Position numbers and translations under genes: made by a program
The notes under the pieces: generated by a model
What the model was told of the DNA's origin: nothing
Database searches by the model: none
What the model saw: the letters and a program-made list of their open reading frames with translations, nothing else
Origin: Anastatus disparis
Lineage: Eukaryota > Arthropoda > Insecta > Hymenoptera > Eupelmidae
Assembly (NCBI GenBank): GCA_017163975.1
Contig: JAFFSR010000242.1
Location: forward strand, 2,753,001-2,817,000
Length of the DNA stretch: 64,000 bases
Direction of reading: 5' to 3'
Shown: piece by piece, positions 24,271-35,700 of the stretch
How positions within the stretch are numbered: position 1 is the stretch's first letter
Layout of the letters: every line of letters begins with the position of its first letter

Positions 24271-27200
24271 TAGGGAGTGTGCCTCTTGCGAAAATCATAA
24301 TTATTTTTTTATTAGAATTAGGGTAAGTGTGCCAGTTATCGTTGCCCCCCCGACTACCGTGCTCCTTCGATATTTTAATGCATTAATATAGGTTTAAGCC
24401 TTAATCAATAATACAAAAAAATTTTTTTAATATTTTTGAAGTATAATTTAACTATTAGAAAAATAAAAATTTAATTTATCGACATTTTATATTGTATAAA
24501 TAATGTTTGAAATTTTTGTAACGTGATTTATGCATTTTTAGTGCGCGCGTTATCAAAAAGCTTAAGGATTGCATGTTTAATTCAATCATTTAAAGTATTA
24601 AAAAATGTATATTAATAATATGTATATGCATTTTACTATAACAAAATACTTACAAATTTCGAAAAAACTTACAATTTGCGTTTTTAAATTATTTTTTATT
24701 ATTTATTTATAAAATATAGTAACTGGAACAGATTTAAGCATATGATTCAATTATCGTGCACGATAACTAAACCAATTTTTTGGTATAATCTTAGTTATCG
24801 TGCCCTCTAACATGTGAGCATCGAAGAAAACATAACCTCAAAAAAAGAGAAATCGACGAAAAATGCACGGTGTTCGACGCTCGATATTTGGTCGAGGGCT
24901 TGCTTACTGACAAAACGCATTTAGTTGGGGGCGCGGAAACTGACACACGGTATAGAAATCTGAAAATTGAACAACACGGTATTTGACGCATGCATCAATT
25001 CTTATATTTTTAATAATATTTCAAATATTTTTCTATACATAATTAATCAATCATGCTTATTAAATAAAAGATGCTTCAACGTTTATAACTGATATCAATA
25101 GTTATCGAGCATTAATAGAAAAATCTGTTTAATTTGATAAAATCTGTAAGAGGTTACGTTAAACCCACGGTAACTGGCACATTTACCCTATTTATTTTTA
25201 CCTGATGTATTTTCGTATTAAAAAAAATACAAATAATGAAATTGATTTATATTAATATTAAAAAAAACAAGGAAGTGTGGTACTTGAGAAAATTATAATT
25301 ATTTTTTTAATAGAATTGAATATTTTTCATTTGATGTATTATTTATTTAAAAATAATAATAATGAAGTTTATTAACAATCAATTATTAAAAAAATATATA
25401 TTTAATTTAAGTACGCGTGATTGTGATAACGTGAATAATAAACAGATACACACAAATTAATTTTATAAATAGAGGAGGCCCGAGTCAAAAGTAACAGGGG
25501 TAAGAATTAACAGTCAATTTATAGCGACGCAAACAGTCCTACAGGTTCTGCAGTTGACTTAATACGTTTAATATAATTGCTTCTGGCATATAAACATATT
25601 CAGTACCTTGCAGTACATCGCAGAGAAAAAGCGTGCGACGTAGCAATTTTTTTGACAGAAACAAAAAAATTTTCACCTTATTTAAATGCTTGTTTTTTAT
25701 TTCATTTGATGTAATCAATAGAATTAAAATTATTTTATGTTAATGTACTCTAAAATAATTAACAATTACATTAATATTTAAAGAATTTTTTAAAATATTT
25801 TTAAAAAATGTGTCTGCTGGGATAAGTATTAACAAATCTTTGAGGCAAATATTAACGCTGTTAATACGTAAGGATATATTTGAAAAGAATGACGAAATGC
25901 GATGGATGAAAAATTTATTTAATAAAGATTTCACTGAAATCTTTCTCATAACATTATATGAGGTTTCTAGTTATGATCTCTCTATAAGACAAAAATTGAT
26001 GTTATTTTTACTTTCAAAAAAGATAAAATAATCATTTTTAATATTTTTTAAAATTTTGTTTTTTATAATTTATTTGTTATGTGGATGTACACTTGGCGGA
26101 AAGGATATTTTTCCGAATGTGTACCTCAAATGGCAGCGCCGCATATTTTACCACAGACATAAGAAAACTTCGAATTATGCATTGAGTTTCGCATCATTAT
26201 TATTTTGTTTTTTCTTATAGGTTATTCATGCAAAATTCAAATAACAATTTAAATTTTATTGCTCATATAATTTAATTTCACAATATTAAATTCTATATGA
26301 TTATTGAACTAAGAAATAAAAATTTTATTTAATAAAATAATAATTCGAATCATGAAAAAAGAAAGTAATATTGTTTGTTTACTAAAATTATGTCATTAAG
26401 TAATGAGTAACGATGATGCGAAATTTGCTCTATAATTTGGAATTTTCTTATGCCTGTGGTAAAATATGCGATGTTGCCATTTGAGGTTAACATTCGGAAA
26501 AATATCCTTTCCTCTAAGTGTACATTAAAAAGTATATAATTCTTGTTTACATTAATTAAATACTTGAATTTATTATTAACTTGCATTTTTATAATAAAAA
26601 AATGTGATGTTAATACCTACCTCGAACGCGGGGTAAATATTAACACGGAAACTTTTTAATAAATTCCCTCCTAAAAACATCTATTGATGATTTTTTAGAA
26701 GTTCTTGCACTAAATCATAGCTGAAGTAAAATTACTAACATATACGATAGGTGGGACACTAAAAAAATACGTAGATTAAAAAATAGGGATACTTTTTTAA
26801 AAAATGTTAATACTAGTCCCGGTCTCCCCTAGTATCTCTTTCTCTTTTTCTATATTGCTTATAGTGATTAATAACACAACTATCTAGGGATATGAGAGAA
26901 AATAAAATAATATTGGAAAATTCATTACTAAAAAATGTATTAAGATCATAATGTAAATACGAATGCATACTTTACATACGTATAATTTATTGTAAATGAA
27001 AATGAAAAAATAGTATTTGCATAGTTTGCATATCTAATAATCGTATTTTATCTCAGAAACTATAGGTTTATGGTAACTAAAATAAGCTACATAAGTTTGT
27101 GATTCTATTTTTTTATATATTTGGATATACGTAATTGTGCTCATTTATTAGTTGAACAACTAACCTAAATCTACGCAAACATTTATGAACAGATGTGAAA

Positions 27201-29658
27201 TATAAGAGAAAGAAAGAGAGAAAGAGGGAGAAGCGAAGAAAAAAAACATGCTGTCAGAATCGTAACACACGGTTTTTATACGTTTAGTCCCGTCGGCCCA
27301 ACCGCACGCATAAGAAGCATATCTTCAAAAATCTTTTTGCGAAAATTTTTTTATGTAAAAAAACTTAATTTAATAGTAAAAAAAAATTTTGAATTATTTT
27401 AAGATTTTTTCACAAAAATATAAAATTGAAAATATTTTTTTATGTAAAAAACTTAATTTAATAGTAAAAAAAAATTTTGAATTATTTTAAAATTTTTTCA
27501 AAAAAATATAAAATTGAAAACTTTTTAACATATGTATTCAAATATTTTACTATTATATAAAAGGACAGCATTTGTTTGAATTTTCTCAAATATCTCAAAA
27601 ACTACTAAACCAATCGTTTTTAAATTTTAAATTTAGATTCTTTATAATGTGACGAGTGTCATAGGCTATATAAATATTAACTTTTTTAACCAATAATTGC
27701 AATAAAATAATTATAGACCTACATTATTAACGCGTAGGTAACTAAACTATATTTTTACGGCGTTTCTTGGTTGCCCAATAGGTGGCGATTAATTTTTTCG
27801 TTTACTTTATTAAATTGGCACGGTAGAAATATTTATATCATTAAGATATTCTGTAATCATACAACTCATTTACAATAAAGTTTATTGCATCCATATCCAT
27901 TTGTTTTCAATATTCCGCATGATTAATCCTATCAAGAAAGTTAGTGAAAAAAGAGATTTTAAAATTTATTTTCATAGTCTAATTTTTTATATTTTGAAAA
28001 AATTTTTATTTTTGTTCAAAATGTTTCATTTTGTAAATATTTTTTAGTTTTACATGAGGACTAAACATTTATTAGCTTATTAAAATTTAAGTTATAGATC
28101 AAAAATAAATTTTTTAACGCGTTGAAAGACATTTTTTGCTTTCTAAAATTTTTGTCTAAATCGAAATTAAAAAAAAATTTTGGTTTATTGATAAGGAAAT
28201 TCAAGTGAATTTTCCAAGATTCTATTTAAAGATATTTAAAAATATTTGTAGGAAAATAATTTTTTTTCAATCTTGCAAATATTTATAATTTTTCACAATA
28301 AAATGCTTATGATAAAATTTTTTTTTAGTAAGAAATATATTTAGAAAATTTGACATTTTTATATAACAAAAATTTTGTTTAAATTTCTTTATTTTTTCAA
28401 AAATTTTAAAAATTAAACAAAATTTACTTTTCATTTTTTTCCATTTTTTAAAAGAAAAATTGTAATGTGCTTTTCTTACAAATTTATCAACCAATTCGTA
28501 AAGAATACTCTTTTTTAACAACACATATATTTATTTTTTATTTTACAAAAAAATGCTCAACATGAAAATTGTCTTTTTCAGTGTAGAATATGTTTACGAA
28601 ATTTGTCATAATTTAACATAATAATTTATTTTTCCCAATTTCTTTATTTTTCAAAAATTTTGAAAATTAAAAGTTTTACAAATATTTCATAATTTGAAAT
28701 TTTTTAAGCAATTTTTTTAACATTTAGGGCGTAAAATTCAATATTTGGTGGCTATCAATAGGGGCTAAGATATCTCTTTTTTACCGTAGGGCAAAAAGTT
28801 TTTTCACATGTGTGATTGATTTTTTCCTGCAATAAGAAATTTACTTTTTATTTATTAAAGTTGTACTGAAAGGACGAGTCGATGTATAAATAAAATAATG
28901 AGTAGATTGATCAAAGAATTAATGGATAGTCCGATGAGCAAGTAGAGAAATATCTTAATATTTTGATGAATTGATGGATTGATTAATTTATGGGTCAATG
29001 GTTTGATAGGTGGATAAATAAATATGACCATGGATCAATGGTAGGATAAATAATTGTCAATGGATTAATGAGTTGATGGGCGGATAGTTAAATATGACAA
29101 TGGATTGACGTGCAGATAAATACTTATGTCAATGGGTTGATGAGTCAATATCGGATAGATTTATACGCCTATGGGTTGATGGATCGATTGGCGGATAAAT
29201 AAATTTTTGGTGGGTTCATAAATGGATTGATGAATTGGTTGATCGATTGATAGATGAGTCAAAGAATTGATGGGTGGATGGATTAACGGGTCGATGGGTT
29301 GATTTGTCGAGAGTTAATGGTTTGTTGGGTGGATTGAATAATAGGTCGATGGGTCAATGGGTTGATTAGTTGATAGATTAATGATTAATTTTATTAATTT
29401 TGTTTTTTTTTAGTTAAATGATTTTAATTAATGTTATTATAGAAAATTCATTTCATAATCTAAAAAAAATTTTTAATTTATTTAATATCCATTAAAGTTG
29501 TAGTTCCTATAAGATTACTCTGGGATTCAGGGCCGGATTAAGAAATTGAGGTCCTAGGCTGATTTCATTCCAAAGGCCCACCCCCCTCCTTTATTTTCAT
29601 AATTTTTCCAAATTCATATATTTACATTTACAATTTAAAATAAAATTAAAATTTTTAA

Positions 29659-29696
<38 letters not shown>

Positions 29697-29697
29697 T

Positions 29698-29752
<55 letters not shown>

Positions 29753-32700
29753 TACATATTAATGATTAAAAAGGACAATCACAAAAACATTATTAAGTTT
29801 TTACAAGATATTTTTATTTTTTAAAAGTAGAGAATGTTGTTTACATTACATAAATTTTTTTCTTATTTTGTTTTGAATAAAATCACGAATGATTTCATCA
29901 AAATTAATAAATTTCAAGATTTCATTCTCAATCGATATTCGTGCTAATGCTGATAAGCGATCGTCATTCATGGTGGATCTATAAGAATTTTTAATTCTTT
30001 TTAAAACGGAAAAGGACCTCCTAAATTTTTTAATAACATTTTCAATTAATCGATGGTATTGCATATTTTTGATTAATTTAAATTTATTACAAAAAATCTA
30101 TATTTTATTTTTGGTTCATAAAAAACGACAATTGTATTACCAAGTTATAAATATAAACATTGTTTTTGCCGTAAAAACTCATGTTAAATTTCTAATTTCT
30201 ATAATTTTTTTCTCTTTAATTGGTTCAATGACCTTATATTTTTAAAATTGCTATGAAACACCAGTAGATACTTTTTATAATATTTTTGTACTAAAAAACC
30301 TATTTTTTAGTTAAGTTTAACTGTTTTTCCGTTTCAGACTTCACTCGAAAACTAATGAAAATTTTATATTTTTTTATAGAATAGAATCGTTTACTCGTCC
30401 ATAAATCTATTGAGGCCTGCTCTTACTTTTGTTTAAAAATATTTAATTTATTAATAATAACGAAAATTTAGATTGGACTAGAACAGAACTATTCGGCCTC
30501 CTTTTGAGGATTTTATTTGATTCCATTCTAAAAATATTTTTTTAAATTATTAAATTACAAACAATACTTTTACTTTACGATATTTCGACGAATAAAAAAC
30601 ATTATAATAAAATAAAAATTTATTAGATAAAAGAAAATGGTTTTAAAATTATTAATATAAAATAAAATTCTGTTTATTAACCCATTAACGTCCAAAATGT
30701 CAAAATTTCTTGCACGTTTTCAAAGTGATTTTTTCCTATGTAATTGGCGTTGAAAAAATTCTTGAACCACATATTCTGATGTAAAATTTCATGCTCTTTC
30801 AGAATCCGTTGCCAGAATCATGATAAATTTTACAGGAAAAGAGATATACTCGATTGAAACATAAAAAAACACCTAAATTTTCGAAAAAAAAAATTTTTAG
30901 GATTTTTTTCGAAGTGTTACGGTGGAGATATCACCTTGCGACCGTGATCAAAGGTGATCATGGGAGTTGAAGTTTAACAGGGAATTTTTTTGTTGACCTT
31001 GAACCATCGCTTCTTTACAAAATGGCGGAAAAAACGAATTTTTTTTTTTCAATCTTCATCAATTTTTTTCTCAAAATCTATGGTCTTTAGAAAAAAATTC
31101 ATAAAAACAAAAATGCCTTAGAATCGCTTGAGGAATATTGTCAAATTTTTTCAGAATTTTTTGAGACATTTTTGAAAATCCCATTTCCCAAGTTTCCCGG
31201 AAAATCAAAAATTGTCTCAAAAAATTCTGAAAAAATTTGAGAATGTTCCTCGAGTGATTCTAAGACATTTTTGTTTCTATGAATTTTTCTCTAAAGTCCA
31301 TAGATTTCGAGAAAAAAATTGATAAAATTGAAAAATAAAAATTCGTTTCGGCCGATGTTTTGAAAACCTATTGGTAAAAAAACGTTCTGTCTACGAAAAC
31401 TCAGAAAAAATTTTACAATATTGCTCGAATGATTCTAACTTATTTTCATTCTTTTTTCAAAGACTTATAGATTCCGACAAAAATTTCATCCTTTATTTCC
31501 ATTTCATTTCGGCAGATAAGCGTAATTTTTGGTCTCATGTATTCATGAATATTCGTCTTTTTTTGTTCTCTTCTTTCGTGTTTTTGTACATACGGATGAG
31601 TGATAAATAAACGAAATCATTAATTTCATACATTATGTCGCGGAAACGTGTAAGATCTTCTGAATATGAATCAGATTCTTCAGATAGTGATTCAGAACGC
31701 AACGTATTGATTCCGGATCCTGGCTATTCAGGTTCCGATGATTCTGGTTCCGATTTTGATTCAGATTGCAAACATGAAATACCCAATATCACTTACAATA
31801 AAGCTCGTGCAAATTATTCTGAAAAACAAGATAAACTTGAAAAAGGTCATGAATTCACTTGGATTGAGGGTGAAAAGTTACACCCTGATTCTTGTGAAGA
31901 TAAAGTATTATTGTCCGAATCGCAAAAAAAGAAAATACGTAGGAGCGAACCTTTTCAATTGTTTGAAACCTTTTTTTCTATTGAAATGAAAAAATATATT
32001 ATTGATGCGTGTAAAGACAATGGTTATGATCTGAAATTGAAAGATCTTGATACTTTTATTGGAATAGTTATTTTTTCTACATTCAATCCCAGAAAATCAC
32101 AGAAAGATTACTGGTCATCTGATCCATATTTATCTAATGAAGTAGTTTCTTCTGCAATGTCTCGCCAACAATTTGAAATCACAAAATCTAACTTGAAGTT
32201 TTCAAAAAACAAAGACAAAGATTCAAATGATCGAGGATGGCGCGTTCGTTCTCTACTGAAACTTTTTCAAAATAACATCATGAAATTCGGAATATGGAGA
32301 AATGCTCTATCCGTTGATGAGATGATGGCCAAATCCTATGCAAAAACTGTTTTGAAACAATTTATTCGAGGAAAACCGATAAGATTTGGTTTGAAATTTT
32401 GGGGCTTGTGTACTTCGGACGGCTATCTACTGAATTTGGATCTTTATTGCGGTAAGAATTCTCAAATTGGAGATAAGTTATCTAAATGTGCTTTAGGTTC
32501 ACGAGTAGTATTATATTTATTACAACCATTTTTTCAAATAATAAGTTATAACAAAATTTCTCAATTTCATCTGTACTTTGACAACTTCTTCACGAACATG
32601 GATTTGGTATTACATTTGAAGAAATTGCGTTTGAAATGCACTGGTACTATCAGAGATAATCGAGTCAAAGAAAAAAATGTGCTTGATAAGAAAGCTCCAA

Positions 32701-35700
32701 GAGGGACATATGTGGTGAAGCACGACGTAAACAGTGGCATAAATTTCATTACTATCATGGATTCGAAGCCCGTCTCAATAGCTTCAACTGCAGCAGGTGT
32801 CAATCCTCTATCTATTTCAAAAAGATACAGCGCAGAGGCTAAATCTAAAATTGAAATACCTTTTCCGCAAGCTTTTCACCTATATAACAAATTCATGGGA
32901 GGTGTTGACCTGCATGACGGACATTGCAATGGCATACTCCCAAGTATACGATCAAAAAAATGGACATGGGTAGTTTTTATGAGACTTATACAGGCGTCTA
33001 TTACTAATTCTCTTGTAATTTTCAATGCTGCTAACGATGGAAAGAAAAAATATGGAATAAAAGAGTTCACTATTTCGATTGCCAAATACTACTTACAAAA
33101 AAGTAGTCGCAAAAGTAAAGCACATGAACGATCTAATAGTGACAAATTGAGGATTTGTTCGAATGGAAACTGTCCAATAAGAACAAAAATTTTCTGCAAA
33201 ACATGTAATTTAAATATTTGCAATAAATGTTGGCTAAAAAAGCACAACTAAAAGTATCAATAAGTGAGAGGCAAGGGGACTCACGGAAAACAAGCACCCC
33301 GAGACGTGAGAGGCAAGGGGACTCACGAAAAACAAGCACCCCGAGACGTGAGAGGCAAGGGGACTCACGAAAAACAAGCACCCCAAAGGAGACAGAATTT
33401 TACCACGTCCACGCCGTAGTCTCTGGGTAACGCTAAGAGTAAAAAAATTTTCCTAAAATTTGCACAGAAATCGTTTTTTACCAATAGGTTTTTAGAACAT
33501 AGCGGCCGAAACGAATTTTTATTTTTTCAACTTTATCAATTTTTTTCTCGAAATCTATGGACTTTAGAAAAAAATTCATAAGAATAAAAATGTCTTAGAA
33601 TCACTCGAGAAACATCCTAAAATTTTTTTAGAATTTTTGGAGACATTTTTGAAAATTCCATTTCCCAAGTTTCCCGGAAAATCAAAAATTGTCTCAAAAA
33701 ATTCTGAAAAAATTTGAGAATGTTCCTCGAGCGATTCTAAGGCATTTTTGTTTTTATGAATTTTTTTCTAAAGACCATAGATTTTGAGAAAAAAATTGAT
33801 GAAGATTGAAAAAAAAAAAATTCGTTTTTTCCGCCATTTTGTAAAGAAGCGATGGTTCAAGGTCAACAAAAAAATTCCCTGTTAAACTTCAACTCCCATG
33901 ATCACCTTTGATCACGGTCGCAAGGTGATATCTCCACCGTAACACTTCGAAAAAAAATCCTAAAAATTTTTTTTTTCGAAAATTTAGGTGTTTTTTATGT
34001 TTCAATCGAGTATATCTCTTTTCCTGTAAAATTTATCATGATTCTGGCAACGGATTCTGAAAGAGCATGAAATTTTACATCAGAATATGTGGTTCAAGAA
34101 TTTTTTCAACGCCAATTACATAGGAAAAAATCACTTTGAAAACGTGCAAGAAATTTTGACATTTTGGACGTTAATGGGTTAAAATATAATATGAAAATCC
34201 ATAAATAAATATTAAAAAATTGAATTTACATTTTTTTTGTTTATTTTACATTTAGTTCCAAAATTTCATCTTTAAAAATGAGGCCCCGCTTCAAAGCGGG
34301 GCCCGGAGCTCCAGCCTCCCTAGCCCCCCTTAATCCAGCGCTGCTGGGATTAATATATTAAACTCCCTAAAATTGTACAATGGTACTCAAGCATAGATGA
34401 AAGTTATGCGAAAGAATGTTATTGAAACTATTATTCTTACAGACTAACAATGGGAGAAATCGCCTAAATATCCCGTGAACTAATGATCCCTACTAATTTA
34501 CTTTTTCAACTTAAGAGACTTTAATTTTCAATCAAACTTTTATTTGGTATCATAATAAGGCTCAAGACCAAACATTCAAATATGTTAAAATGATTTGTAC
34601 ACCGATTGTTTTTCATATGGACAGTTGTATGTACGACTTTCAAGAACGGATAAATAAGAAAACCAAATCATTCTATTACCATATGGTTTACAAACAAAAA
34701 ATATTGTTTATTCTAAGTTTCTTCAAGAATAATATTTAATAAAAATAATAATTTCTGTGTATTTATTTCTATGTCTATCGAGTTCCACCAAGCTATAGCG
34801 CGGGCGAAGCCGCGACGGGGGATGCTAGTTTTGATATATTTTATAATTATTTTTTTAGAAACATTTACTAACTGAATTTTTGAAAATTAAGTTTAAATAT
34901 CGATTGGCTCTTTTTAAAAATAATTTTGTTAAAAAATAACTTGATCATGAATTTTGGGTAGAAAATATAAAAATAATTCAAAAGTTATATTTTTTTAATA
35001 ATAAATTAAATTCTTTACATAAAAAAGTTGTGACAAAAAATAAAAATAAAATTTTTTTCTAAAAGGATTAGTAGCTACTTTTTTGAAATGAAAAAACAAA
35101 CGTTTTTTTTCTTAGGAGTTTTTTTATGCAGCATATCGATCGAAGATACTAAAACTTGAAAAAGTAATTTTTTAAACAAAAATTGGCATAACTTTCGACT
35201 GATTCAATAAAAATGGACCATATTACACTTATTTCAAAGAAGAAACAAACACGCATCTATTCCATTTGTTTTTTTTTAAATCTGTAATTCTTTCAAAAGT
35301 CAAAAATTTTTTTTCCGGAAAAAAAATTAAAAATGACATTTAATTTTTTTACTGTTAGTAAGGCAATTTAAAATTATTTATACTAAATCCGATGGGATAT
35401 CAACTTTACGCTAAAACTATCTTTGATTTTTTAAGAAACAATTTTCGGCTGGCTAGAAACTTATGCGCGCAAAAACATTCTATTCTATTCGAATAAAAAA
35501 ATTAAACCTCATATTTTTAACAATAATTGTTAATTACATATGAATACATTTTCTTATTTAATGATTGTAGCCCGAACTTTTATACTTGAAAGTCAAAAAA
35601 ATATAATTATTTGTGTTGCTCATTTGAAGAACTCATTATTAAAATTCTAAAATTTGTTATTGATAATATATTTCTAGGTGCTCATGCGGATGAGCCCGAA

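Larger units (their letters stand above)
30681..34178 (+). mobile_element. Complete piggyBac element (3.5 kb)
   Basis: It starts CCCATTAACGTCC, ends GGACGTTAATGGG, and is flanked by TTAA on both sides (30677-30680, 34179-34182), the piggyBac target. TIRs are exceptionally long, about 700 bp (30681-31383 and 33466-34178), and nearly identical, implying a recent insertion. Between them lie the intact transposase ORF and a repeated RNA-like module. It sits within the hAT element, in intron 1 of protease gene 1. Confidence 0.95.
29528..34343 (-). mobile_element. hAT transposon with piggyBac inserted inside
   Basis: The ends CAGGGCCGGATTAAG and CTTAATCCAGCGCTG are flanked by perfect 8-bp repeats CTGGGATT (29520-29527, 34344-34351), the hAT signature. 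A subterminal hairpin GGCCCCGCTTCAAAGCGGGG lies near the right end. The minus-strand transposase remnant at 29846-30064 supports the superfamily. Without the 3.5-kb piggyBac and its TTAA duplication, only about 1.3 kb of hAT sequence remains, so it was an internally deleted copy before the piggyBac landed. Confidence 0.9.

Noticed and set aside
24791..24991. 66-codon minus-strand frame in a GC-richer patch
   Set aside because: It lies inside a MITE with TA flanks, with no domain and no extension.
33264..33384. CRISPR-like array
   Set aside because: The three units are contiguous with no spacers, in a eukaryotic transposon.
33133..33430. Frames with repeated SRLGVLVFRE or ERQGDSRKTSTP
   Set aside because: They are translations of the 42-bp repeats (14 codons, so open by chance in several frames); the RNA-like module explains the conservation better.
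35611..35677. In-frame extension of protease exon 2 upstream without an intron
   Set aside because: There is no ATG and no signal peptide there; the TTTCTAG acceptor and phase match exon 1 at 23193, as in gene 2.
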